Positions 1-11,400 of a stretch of DNA of 64,000 nt are shown here, in pieces. A program made the translations under genes and the position numbers. Source of the stretch: Holothuria scabra (taxonomy: Eukaryota; Echinodermata; Holothuroidea; Aspidochirotida; Holothuriidae); the NCBI GenBank assembly GCA_037179385.1, contig CM074179.1, positions 67,227,806-67,291,805 of the forward strand, in the 5' to 3' direction. The first letter of the stretch is position 1, and the number at the start of each line of letters is the position of its first letter. The notes below the pieces were generated by a model. It was not told where the DNA came from. It made no database searches and saw only the letters and a list, made by a program, of their open reading frames with translations.

Positions 1-165
1 CAAACCTTCGTAAACACGATATCTCAAGAACGGTTCATGTGAGTGTGCTCATATTTGGGTGAGTGAGTTGGCCATATTGAGTAGATGATCCCTATTGTTT
101 TTGGTGGAGGTCAAAGGTCATTTGGGGTCATGAGAGGTCAAAAGGTCAAAACTTCGTAAACACAA
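1..165. repeat. GGTCATTTGGGG minisatellite unit, cut by window edge
   Basis: One and a half units of a diverged repeat whose core is GGTCAAAGGTCATTTGGGG (core at about 116). It is followed by a 'cttcgtaaacac' spacer that also starts the window. The same unit, about 120-155 bp long, recurs at 8.9-10.6 kb, 28.0-28.6 kb and 52.7-52.9 kb. No coding function is seen. Confidence 0.8.
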
Positions 166-271
166 TATATAATTAGTAAATAAGTAAATACAATATATAT
201 ATATATGTATATATATAAATCAAATTGGTAAAGCTGGAAAATCTGGCTGAAGTGAAAAAAAAAAACGATGT

Positions 272-334
272 TGACTCCACCGGGATTCGAACTCGGGACC
301 TCCCGCTTTCTAGTGTGGACGCTCTAACCACTGA
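272..334 (-). other. tRNA-like relic (SINE head or pseudo-tRNA)
   Basis: On the minus strand this stretch has a tRNA-type internal promoter: an A-box-like GTGGTTAGAGCG, then a B-box-like GAGTTCGAATCC followed by CGGTGGAGTCA as a 3' acceptor half. The 5' acceptor half is absent and the anticodon stem does not pair well, so it is not a working tRNA. It most likely is the head of a tRNA-derived SINE or a retrotransposed tRNA piece. It directly abuts the Penelope-like frame to its right. Confidence 0.55.
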
Positions 335-1001
335 ACAGAAACGAAACAAAAAAAGAAACATTATTTGGTACAACCCACCGTACAGTAAACACGTTACGAC
401 GAAAGTTGGTAAATCATTCCTTCAACTACTGGACAAGCACTTCCCAAAAGGTAACCCACTCCACAAAATTTTCAACCGAAACAATGTTAAAGTCAGTTAC
501 AGTTGTATGGATAATATGGCCCACATAATTAGCGCTCACAACAAATCCATCTTGGCCAACGGGGCACGCACAACAAAGGCATGTAATTGCAGGACACCAA
601 CAAATTTCCCACTGAATGGTCTATGCCAAACAAAGAACATTGTGTACCAGGCATCAGTCACATCCCAAAGGGGCTCATACATTTACATAGAGGCCTGCGA
701 CACCGAATTTAAGAAGAGATGGTACAACCACAAATCCTCCTTCAAACTCGAACACAAACGCAACGACACCGAACTTAGCAAACACATATGGAATCTCCGC
801 GAAAGCATCGTCAACTTTAACCTAACTTGGAAAATACTAAAACAAGCCAACTCCTACTCCAACACACCCAAACGCTGCCAGCTATGTCTATGGGAGAAGT
901 ACTTCATCATAATAAAAAGAAAAAGCCTAATCCTGAACAGCAGAACCGAGCTCATTAGCAAGTGTAGACACTCCAAAAAGTTCCTACTCGGCAACAACTA
1001 A
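335..1001 (+). pseudogene. Penelope-like element, C-terminal part with GIY-YIG-type region
   Basis: An uninterrupted frame of about 220 codons matches the end of Penelope-like retroelement proteins as I know them. It has a basic 'RNIIWYNPPYSK' block and a 'HFPKGNPLHKIFNRNNVKVSYSCM' type linker. A Cys cluster around 'CNCRTPTNFPLNGLCQ' follows, then a GIY-YIG-like endonuclease segment ('YIYIEACDTEFKKRWYNHK' and 'LSKHIWNL'). The glycine expected in the YIG half is missing, so catalysis is doubtful. The reverse transcriptase part is absent, so this is a 5'-truncated copy. The frame is open upstream to about 225, through the tRNA-like relic, which gives a chance fusion. After the stop, about 150 bp of 3' sequence leads straight into a (TA)n tract. 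Confidence 0.75.
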
Positions 1002-1152
1002 TCCACCTTTTGTATTTGACCCACTTGACTGCCTGTATCACGGTGAACGCTACAACCTGCACCTCAGTCACACACCTGACGAGCCTTCGGGCGAAACGGA
1101 CCGTAGTGTGTATTAGAATTAGTATGGAGTAATAACTCAGTCTTCTTTCCAT

Positions 1153-1294
<142 letters not shown>

Positions 1295-2945
1295 CCTCAG
1301 GAATAGACCAATTGCAGTGAATGCTGTTAATTTATTTATTTGATTGTTCGCATTTTGAATGAACCTTTTTATTATTTTGTTAAATTCCTTTCTTAATTTT
1401 TCCACTTTTTTACCGTCGATCTTCTTTCGTTTGTCTCAGAAGTAAATGTATAGATAATAATTGAATACTGGGAGTTTAAATATGCAAGGAGATAAACACT
1501 TTCCATTTAGTTCACAGTGTTTTTGTACTTATCCAGTGTAGAAAAGGCTGTAGCAAAATTGGTGTGCTACATTTTGGGCATCGCTCAAATATGGTGACCC
1601 TTTGACCTCTGTTGACCTTATTTTGTACGTAATTAGCATTTGTTCTTTTAAATGTATGATAGAGTTGAGCAAGACAAACATTTTGATGGGTCATTCTTTA
1701 AAAAGTAATTATTACTTTTAGAGTTATTGCTATTTATACTTCCCCTACCCCAATTATAAAGTCATTCATCTGTCGGGCTCTATCAACATTTAATGAGCCC
1801 ATGAATGACATAGTAACAATGATTTGAGATCATTCTCTGACACCATATATCAACAAAAATAGCCTTTATTGTAAAAAAAAAATCCGCCCCACGAAAGATA
1901 AATGCTATAAAACGGTACCCCTTCCAGCACAACAGCTCAAAATGTAAAAGTGCATTGAACCAAGAACGACATCATCTCAGGAACCCAACTTCACAGAGTG
2001 TGCATTATAATACTCGTGGAGTATACCCTGTATTGTTGATGTTACAGAATCTTGCATGTATACGTGACCTAAAATGATTGATATTATCAACAAATTATCT
2101 CTACAAAACCTAAACTTATTTTTGCTTTACAAGACTAGTGAAAAGGGGGTTTCAACACCTAGGAATCCCTCTGTTCAACAGATGGAGTTATTATGAGTTA
2201 TCAATCTTCCTTGAGCCAACTGGCAGGGAGAATTGTTTGGCATACATCATACAAGTGTTGGAGGTTCCCTGCTAAGAGGTTATACACACAGAAAAATACA
2301 TCAGGCTGGAGGGGGGGGGGGGTGTAACTGCATCCATTTGTCCCCCAGTGTCATGTAACTATTATTTTATTGGAGAGAAAGCAGCTCTTCTTTCATTACA
2401 CTGGTCCATATATGCAATGCTGTATACAGTCAGTATACCATTCTGTAAAGTAGCTTATACTGCCACAACTTCTGTGTGTGTTGTTTTTGACTTGGTTCAA
2501 AGAAAAGGAACAGTGATTACAGTGGGAAAGGAGACAGTGATTCTGGTTATTCAAGAAAGTATTCTGTATTGCTGGCATGAAGTTACTACTTGAACTTCAA
2601 GCATTTTGAAATCTCGTACAAGATCCATTGTATGATATCCAGATTGTTGCAATTTGTGACTAATTTACTTGGAAGGAAAGTCTTTCAAAGAATTTGGGTG
2701 AGATATCAGTCTTCTTATTCAACAATCTGATTTAACGTAAAAAATTTTCTTTTTCCAGTTGCAAAGAATTGCTGTCTAGTCATAGATCGACTAGATTGTT
2801 GGGACCACAAACTTAAACTGATAGGTCCAACATGAATGGGACAGCTTGAGCGAGTAATGACAAAATTCCACTTTTGAGGAATTGGGAGTTAGAATTTCAA
2901 ATTTTGATGGATATATTTTGGTCTTATACTAGGACATTCTGCATA

Positions 2946-3165
2946 CACTCTAAAAAGAATTGGGTAAAAAGCGTTGGACAAAATTCAAAATGTCCAACGT
3001 GTTTTTTTTTGTTGGGTAAAAACTTTGACCAACTTCTGGGCGAAATATTTTAACCAGCCAGGTTGGGAAGTGTTTTACCCAGCTGGGGGCAGGAGGCATG
3101 TGTGCCCAACACTTGGTTAAAAAATGCCCAGGTTGGGTAAAGTTTTACCCAACTTTTTTAGAGTG
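2946..3165. mobile_element. MITE with CACTCTAAAAA termini, TA-flanked
   Basis: It starts CACTCTAAAAAG-AATTGGG and ends CCCAACTTTTTTAGAGTG, so the ends are inverted repeats. Both ends are flanked by TA, consistent with a TA target duplication. The body is built from GTTGGGTAAA-type words in both directions. There is no coding capacity. Related copies are at 12140-12330 and 12699. Confidence 0.7.
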
Positions 3166-3329
3166 TATATAATTCAGAAATTATTTGGCCAGTACGGGTC
3201 TCATGCTACACAATCTGTGAGAAAAATGTAAGCATTATAATACACACACTGTGAAGTTGGGTACCTGGATGATGTCATTCTTGGTTCAATGCACTTTCAC
3301 ATTTTTGAGCTGTTTTGCTGAAAGGGGAA

Positions 3330-3579
3330 CACTCTAAAAAAGTTGGTTAAAAATTCACCAACACTGGTCACATACGTGAAATACCTAAAATTGGTTAAAG
3401 TGTACCCAATAGTTGTTGATAAATGGGTTATCCAAGAGGTTTTTTACCACTTAATTGGGTAACCAGCCTATGGGACAACCAAATAAACAACACATATTGG
3501 GGAAAACTTTTCCCAATTTCAGGTATTTCACATACGTGACCAGTGTTGGTGAATTATTTTAACCAACTTTTTAAGAGTG
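3330..3579. mobile_element. palindromic MITE with CACTCTAAAAA-type termini
   Basis: The unit is close to a full palindrome. About 70 bp at the left (CACTCTAAAAAAGTTGGTTA..., then TCACCAACACTGGTCACATA) return inverted at the right, ending TTAACCAACTTTTTAAGAGTG with minor changes. Both flanks are AA. It shares termini with the 2946-3165 element but has a different body. It interrupts the right arm of the surrounding fold-back element, so it inserted later. Confidence 0.75.
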
Positions 3580-3820
3580 AACAATTTCACTCTTTCATGA
3601 GGTAGAATTTTTTAAAATAAATGCTATTTTTGTTGATAGATAGTATCAGAGAATGAGCCCAAATTGTTGTCATAAAGTCACTTCATGTGCTCTTTAAACC
3701 TACAGAAATCATAGTTCATCCCTACGAAATCAATGTTAACATAAAAAATCTGAACATTTAATTACACTTCAAACTAAATTCCTATCCATGTTTCATCAAT
3801 TCTAGGGGTAGGGGTGCTGG

Positions 3821-5725
3821 GTGGGCTACTCCAGCTCACGGACTACTTACTTTATGGTCAAATTTGCCCTTTTTAAACGACTATGAAGTCGGGCATAATC
3901 TGAAAATAAAAGAAAAATCAGTCGTACTTTTTCATGGTGTTGGAACATGTATACGTTTGTATTAACTATCTGTGCTTCTAAGCAGATCGGGAAATAACCT
4001 CTTTACGGGGAAAACTGGGGTTACCCCAGATCGGGGGAAAATTAGCCTTTCTCAACTTTATTAATATTTTTTGAACACTTAGTGCCTACTTCTTCACAGT
4101 TTAATAAATGTGTGTGTACTCCAAATGTGAGATAATAGTTAAGACATATAGACCAAAACCACAAGGGACCTTCAACAACGTATTTACCAACACAAGTGCT
4201 AGCAAGATCCACTTGCAAAGCTTTATGCGAGAATAGTTCAAACGCGTGCGTCTGTGTCGAGTCTTTAATACGCTCTGAACAAAGAATGTAACAAATTTGC
4301 TGGATATCTCAAAAATCGGCGCGGTGAACAACCAAAGAACACTCAGCTTTTTATACCCCTATTAACATGGATTTTTAGCATGCCCGAATTACTCTTTCCT
4401 AAAATCGATAAAAAATGCAAGTTTGTTTCGAACGTTCATGTCCGTTTAATTTGCCCGGCAGGATCACAATGCATCATGGAAGATACTTGGAAATGGCGCC
4501 ACTCATGATAAAATATTCAACGTGATCTAGTGGAAATTGATTATCCCCGAATCTCACGAACTGATAAAATGCGTCTTAAAGCCTGTTCATGTACGTCTAG
4601 ACAAACTAGAAAAATTAACATAAAATAACGTATTACATTAAATTCACGAGGTCACGGTGTTTTATCCTCGAACGCAAAATTACACAGTCTATGAGCGGCG
4701 ACCCTGGGGGTGGGGGTGGGGGTGCTGGAGATATCCCCCATGAAATTGGATGGGGGGTACACTATACATTATATCCCCCATGAAAACCACTCTTCATATT
4801 CGGAAACTATGTAAAAAGTTAAGTATGATATTATGAAAACTCCTTTAAGACAACGGAAAACTAAAAGATTACAAAAATCCACGCTTTAAAATGTAACATA
4901 AAACCGTTTCTCTAAAAATAGAAGGGAACGTATAGATGTGGCTTGAAAGTTCCGCACGCCCTCCCATGGAGTAACTAACACCTAAACATATTACACATAT
5001 GCACCAGTATCCTCAATCGCTTATCACCTTCGAAAGTGATTATCCATAAGTTTATTTCTGTGCTCGAAATGGAAGGTAAATACGGTATCCATTTTTTACG
5101 TACATATTCTGATAAGGTGACTTTTACATGCAGCGGAAGTATTTAAATGCCATCAAAATTGGAAAAAGACTTTTTACATAACTGTCCGATGCACCGTAAC
5201 GTTTTTTTCTGAAAGATTTAATTCTGGTACAACTTGGGTTTCTGCTTTCCCAGATGAGTTTTATCATAGCACACTTTCATCTCTCACGGTTCTTACAGTG
5301 ATTTTTAATTTGAAAATCTTTGTCGTTATTTTTATTCCTTTCGGTTCAGATTTATCGACTTTCTCTCAGTCTCATTAAAAAATATAAGAATTATTTTATT
5401 CAGAAAATGACTAATGACCTTAAATAATAACTAAATATTAAGACCATCATTAAGCCTTAAAATACTGTAATTCAGAAAGTGACTGATGACTATAAACAGT
5501 TACTTATTATTTAGGCCTTTATTAAGAATACTAAGCCAGACGAAATTATAAACAGTGTACACAAAAATATAAATTTACTCATTATGCAACTATAAAGAGC
5601 CCGATTAGTGTCGACAAGAAACTTGAAACGCTGTGATATGCACCGACACGCTTTGAAATACCCTAACTAAAATTACTATGGGAATGAAAGATATATAATA
5701 TAAAGAAATGAACGATACTCAGTGA
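3821..5725. other. gene-free AT-rich stretch
   Basis: No supported gene. Part of it, about 3984-4510, resembles 51130-51290. The 'ataacctcttt' block matches in direct orientation, and the 'gagtggcgccatttt...cgattttaggaaaga' block matches in inverse orientation at 4380-4507. It therefore holds a diverged, rearranged dispersed repeat. A GGGGGT-rich patch is at 4704-4765. Confidence 0.5.
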
Positions 5726-6335
5726 CAGTGGCGAATCTACAGGAGGCAGGGGGCGATTGCCCCCTGGCTCTAAAAAACAAAAAAATCGGAACTTTGCCAT
5801 TTGTGACATTGTTTGTAATTATTTGTTTCAAATATGCAAAATTTGAATTTGAATTTGCGCCCACAAATTTTCATTAACTATTTGAAGTCGTTTTCCCGTC
5901 CTAAATCAGTTTGGTAAGCTTTTCCGAACCCTGTGAATGACAAAATCACCAGATCATCAAGTGATATTGGCAAGTACAGTGCTATTTTCATGAATTTTCT
6001 ATCATTATATCCCAAATTTTCCGTAGTATAAGCTCCTGAACCTAGAAATGACGTTGTACAGCCTCAATTTTTAGATCTTAGAAAAAACTTTGTAGCAAAA
6101 ACGATATTTCGTGCATGTGCCATCTCAGACTTGCTAATAAGAAATACAGATTCTTCACTTATCCCAAACACTTCCTTATATAGAGAACCCCAAATCCCAA
6201 ATTTTCAACCATACAAGCTCCACATTCTCAAAACTTTCCTGAATAAGGCCCGAGGAATAGGGTTCATATTTACATCAAAATTCGGTAAATTTAGGTGCTT
6301 GCCTCTCCGACCGGAAAAGTCTAGCTACGCCGCTG
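5726..6335. mobile_element. hAT-like non-autonomous element
   Basis: The left end CAGTGGCGAATCTACAG and the right end CTAGCTACGCCGCTG are imperfect inverted repeats of the CAGNGGCG type common in hAT elements. The 8 bp outside them, ctcagtga (5718-5725) and cccaatga (6336-6343), agree at six of eight positions, as expected for an old 8-bp hAT target duplication. The left end has the typical 'ggaggcagggggcgattgccccc' stretch. No transposase is encoded. Short frames inside it on either strand are not genes. Confidence 0.6.
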
Positions 6336-6723
6336 CCCAATGATGTTCTTTTCACTCTATTCAGAAACTTAACCCCCCCCCCCCTTTTAAGGCAATCAGA
6401 CAACTTTTACTTTTCTATACTTTTTACGATAGGCCTTTTTACCTTTTTATGAAATACGCTCCTGACAGTTGCTATGATATCACGTTAGATAAGCCGGAAG
6501 GGCCAATTCCCGGGATTTCGGGCGTATTTTTGGCCGAAATTTTCTTTGTACGCACCGTGCCAACCGGTTGTAGCCCTCCGCTTAGATAGTAACACCGGCT
6601 ATATCCCCCCACTTTCAAAGACGGATCGCAGCCTATGACCCAGTCTACCCTTTCGTTTTTTAACGGTTCAATCAATTGTAATTCCCTTCTCTACATGCAA
6701 TTCTATGTACGGTGGTTACTTAG

Positions 6724-8359
6724 GGGATAAATGCGAGGGTGCCCCGGTCTCAGATGTAACTTAAGACCGACGATGACGTCATCACAGAGGCTGAGCGGAC
6801 CGAGGCTATAACTGAGGTCCGCCGCCTCTTTCATGACGTCATCGGATGTCTAACTTACATTTGAGACCTAAAGACCCTGCTTTTAGTCCCATTCGTAAAC
6901 ACCAAAAATTAAAGGATGGAAATCGACAAAAACATTGAATTTTGGACAAAATTTCACAGATCACATTTTAATTCTCCCAACTGTGTTAGGACTCTCTTAT
7001 GACGTCATGTATAGTTTCTTGAAATGGAGGCGAACAACTAAAGCCAAAAGAAAGGGGGTAAACCCCGCAAATATTTTCACTTCTATTAAACAAATTCATT
7101 TAAAACTCAATCATTTGTTAGTTAGTTTGATGAGATTCGTGTGTTATATTGTGTCATTTATTATAAAAACGTTAAGTTTAAATACGGTTTGAGATACGGT
7201 TCAAGTTCAAATTCGGTTTCAAATACAGTGTAAGTCCTTCCCTTTAGTCACCCAATTTCGGCAGGCGGGAAATACCGTCGGTATATTCTTTAACCCTCAG
7301 CCCACAGGGGGAATTGATATAATAAATGTAGTTGCTGGATATGCTTTCTTTTGTAGTTAATCACTTGCCTTAAAGGCGAAACTGCTACGGGTCGGTATAC
7401 AAGCAAGCGACGTTTTAACACAATACCCAGCATACACAGTGGTAAGCTACACAAGCAGTGGCACACAGAATGCTACAGAGGAATTACTCTGTGCAATTTT
7501 CAATTTGTGACCGATCTCAAATGTTTTCTGGCCAATCAGAATGAGGGAAACCAAAAGAGGCGTTTATGAATGTGCATTCGTAAACACCTTTTTCATTTCT
7601 TGCATTCTGATTGCTCAGAAAACATTTGAAACCGGTCTCAAATGCATTTAAGACCGGTACCTTGACAGTTGGGAGAATTAGGGTACCATGCTTTACATCG
7701 CATCGTTTGAGCGCGTACTACATTTTGTTTGATGTTCGGAGAAAGCCTACGATCGTACTTCTGAACAAAAACCCCGCAAAACCGCGCGTACCACACCGTG
7801 AAAGCGAACGCGTCTCTGACAACTTACCGTACAGGCAGTCACTACACACTGTGTGCCACTGCGTTTGTAGCTAACTGACTGTGTATGTTGTGTATTTTGT
7901 ATAACGTGCAGTTTTGTCCTGAGTATGTTTACGTGGCTTGCTTGTATTAAACCGTTAAGTATCAATTTCACTCTTAAAGTAAAAGATGTGAGACAAGAGA
8001 AAGCATATTCAGAGAAGACATTGTACTTTATATATCAATTGCAAATTTGGTTCAAACGACTGAGTTTTACATGAATTTGTTTTAAAGGAGTGAAAATATC
8101 TGCGTGGTTCTCCCCCTTTCTTTTGGCTTGAGTTGTTCCCTTCCATATCAAGAATAAACATGACGTCATAATAGAACCCTAAGGTGGGAGAATTAAAATG
8201 TAATTTGTTAAATTTTGTCGAAAATTAAACGTTTTTGTTAATTCACAGTATTTTATTTTGAATATTTATTAATAAGATCGCCTCGGTCCGCTCAGCCTTT
8301 GTGATGTCATCGTCGGTCTTAAATAACATTTTAGACCTGGGCACCCTTGCATTTATCCC
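6724..8359. mobile_element. fold-back element with long terminal inverted repeats, piggyBac-like ends
   Basis: The ends are inverted: GGGATAAATGCGAGGGTGCC at the left, and the complement of GGGATAAATGCAAGGGTGCC at the right. Each is bordered by TTAG (6720-6723) or TTAA (8360-8363). TTAA duplication plus GGG/CCC ends is the piggyBac pattern, but this is inferred from the ends only. Inverted similarity continues inward for about 400 bp (to about 7140 and 8040), including GACCGACGATGACGTCATC-like blocks and the 'ctcccaactg...tgacgtcat' block. The central 0.9 kb has a smaller hairpin near 7508-7645 and no transposase. Confidence 0.6.
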
Positions 8360-8499
8360 TTAATTAATTTGACTGTATGAAGACTCGGTTCTGGCCGGTC
8401 TCCATTTAACCCGGCTATAAGGCCATCTAGTTTACAACGTAAAAACGATACAAAAACCGGTTTTTTGATCTAGGTTATTTTCATTTATCACTAACATAT

Positions 8500-11400
8500 T
8501 TATGTGGAATTACAATAATAATTTGTTGAACAAAAACAAGCACAAGCCAATCAAACCTGATTTTTGTGTAATGGACGGGTTGAAACTTACTGACCCTGCT
8601 GCTATTGGTAATAGTCTTAACAAGGTTTTTGCTAATGTTGGTCCGTCTCTTGCTGAAAAAATTCTCTGCAAATAATTCCCCTTATGATTATTTTTCCTAT
8701 AGAAATCCATCTTCCGCTTTCCTTTTTGCAATAACTGAAGACAATTAATCAAAGTTATAAAATCCTGTCTAAAACCAGGCAAGTCAGCTTGGTTTGATGA
8801 AATCAGGTCTTCTGTTGATACCCAGAATCTTTTATCTTGGCAAACCCCTTACTTATGTTTTTAACCTGTCTTTATCCACCGGGGTTGTCCATGATAAACT
8901 CAAAATCGCCAAAGTAGTCCCAAAGACTGGAAACACTTTACATTTAACTCATTAACACAGTATCTGAAGGTAGAAATGTCTGGAAGTTTTCAAACTTGGT
9001 ACAAAGATGTCCCATATCAAGAGAGAGACCAGTATCAGTTTCCGACGAGTTCAAGGATCATTTGGGGTCACAGGTGTCAAAGGACTCGAAACTCTTCACA
9101 TTTAACTCACCAACAGAGTACAGTACCTCAATGTAGAAATGTCAAAGGACTCAAAACTCTTTGCATTTAACTCATTAACACATTACCTGAAGGTAGAAAT
9201 GGCTGGAAGAATTCAAACTTGGTACATAGATGCACCATATCAAGAGGAGGAGTCATATGGGTTTTGGTCAAGTTCAAAAGTCATTTGAGGTCACGGTGGA
9301 GGGGGAGGGTTCAATCCCCGAAAACCGTGTTTACACGATATCTAAAGGTAGGAAACTTCGATTGATTTCAAACTTGATATGTTGATGCAATGTAATAGGA
9401 AAAAGGGCCCTATCGATTTTGGTAGAGGTCAAAGGTCATTTGGGGTCACAGGGGTTAAATTCTGAAAACCTTGTTTACACAATATTTTAAGGAGGAAACT
9501 TGGATCAATTTCAAACTTTGTGGTGTGATAAAGACTCCTGTCGATTTTGGAAGAGGTCAAAGGTCATTTGGGGTCACAGGGAGTCCAACCCCGAAAACCT
9601 TGTTTACACAGTATCTCAAGGTAGGAAACTTGGATAAATTTCAAGCTTGATATGATGATGCTGTTTGGTGTAAGGAATAACTTTTTGAATTTCGGTAGAG
9701 GTCAAAGGTCGTCTGGGGTCACATGGGGTCAAACTCCGAAAACCTCGTTTGCATGATATCTCAAGGTAGAAAACTTGGACTAATCTCAAAATTGGTAGTG
9801 TAAGAGGGAAGACTATTAATTTTGGTAAAGAACAAAGGTCGTCCGGGGTCACAGGGAGTCAAACTCCGAAAACCTTGTTTGCATGATATTTAATAGTAGG
9901 AAGCTTGGATTGTTTTCTAACTAGGTTTGCTGATGAATTATGATGGTAGAGATCAAAGTTCACCTCGGGTTATCAAAGGTCAAACCTTGAAAACCTTGAA
10001 AACCTTTTCTTCTTTGTATTTCAAGGCATGAAAGTGAGATAGAGTTCACCATTAAAATGTGGATGTGTGATGTTAGGAAGATGACATCTGTAATCCTTGG
10101 TGGGAGGTTGAAGTTCATTTGGGATCAGCAGAGGTCAAACCATGAAAATTTTTTAAAAGGGATGCTCAAGGTTTGAAACTTGGATGGATTTCATAAGTAG
10201 CATCTGGATGCGTTATGATGAAAAGATGGTCTGTATGGTTTTTTGTGTGGAGGTGAAATTCATCTGGGGTCACCAAAGGTCAAACTTTGAAAACTTTGTC
10301 AATGGGATATCTCAAGGTAGAAAACTTTGGATGGATTTCATAATTAGTATGTGGATATGTTATGGTGAGTTGAAAGTCCCTGTTGTTTTATGGTGGAGGT
10401 CAATGGTTTTCTGGTATCACCTGGCACCAAAATCTGAAAACCTTGTTTGTAGAACATCTTAAGGCACAACATGAAATGTTGCTTTTTGAATATAGAAGTG
10501 TTATGGTTAAAAGAAAATCCAGTTACTTACTGGTGGAATCAAAGGACACTTTGGGTCACTAGGTGTTACAATAAATGCAGCATTTTTGGAAAAGAACATG
10601 TACTGTATGTATGATCGAAACCGCAATGCATTTTTGCATTCTGCTTAAAAGGTGATCCAAACTGTTTTGTAAATAATAGACTTATTTCTGTTCTGCCCTG
10701 TTTTCCTAAAATTCTTGAACGAATTGTTGACATAAGGCTCTCAAAATTTCTATAAAAGCATAAAGTTCTCTTTGATGGTCGATATGGTGTTAGACCTGGT
10801 CTATCTACTGAAATGGCCATTATTGATGCTACTGATAATTTAACAGAGGTCCTTCACAAAAACCATATTGCAGTGGGTGTATTTCTTGATTTGTCTGAGA
10901 CCTTTGACACTATTGACTCTACCATCCTTTGTCATAATTGTTTCACAACGGGATCCGAGGAACTTTTCTCACTTGCCTTATTTGTTCTATTTCAAAAAGA
11001 CAACAATTTATCTCTCTTCAAGGTGTTAAATCTGACGTTATTAAAGTTCAGTGTGGTATTTCTCAAGGTTCTATTCTCGGACCCCTTTTTTTTATTATCT
11101 ATATGAATGATGTCAGTAAAATAATTGCTAATGCATCCGCCATTTCCTTCGTCCATGATACTCATATTATCTCTTCTGACAGTTATTCTGCACGTATTAA
11201 AACATTAAAACATTCAGAATGGCTTAAATGCTTTTTTTGATTGGTTTGCTGCAAACAAAATTTTGCTAAACATTAATAAAACGAATTTTATCGTTTTTAA
11301 TGCAAGAAAAGATGTGAATGACTTTAGGTTTGATAGTTATGGTAAACTGTTTCGAAGGGTGAATTGCTTTAAATTTCTTGGTGTCTACAATGACTCTTAA

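Larger units (their letters stand above)
1738..3820. repeat. fold-back element with long diverged inverted arms, carrying two nested MITEs
   Basis: The stretch 1738-2040 is repeated in inverse orientation at 3226-3820. Matching blocks include the 'aatagc...tcattctctgacacc' block near 1826-1865 against 3625-3655. A second is the 'aagaacgacatcatc' block near 1961-1975 against 3265-3285, and a third is the 'cccctacccc' outer edge. The right arm is longer because a 250-bp palindromic MITE (3330-3579) lies inside it. The 1.2 kb between the arms has a G-run near 2311, a second MITE (2946-3165) and no recognisable protein. It looks like an old non-autonomous fold-back transposon; the family is not identified. 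Confidence 0.6.

Noticed and set aside
272..334. Functional tRNA gene
   Set aside because: The 5' acceptor half is missing and the anticodon stem does not pair, so it is only a relic.
7611..7971. Overlapping frames of 70-90 codons on both strands
   Set aside because: They lie in the centre of a fold-back element with inner hairpin sequence and have no family likeness.
8940..10610. CRISPR-like array
   Set aside because: Units are diverged and spacers are part of the repeat; this is a eukaryotic minisatellite.
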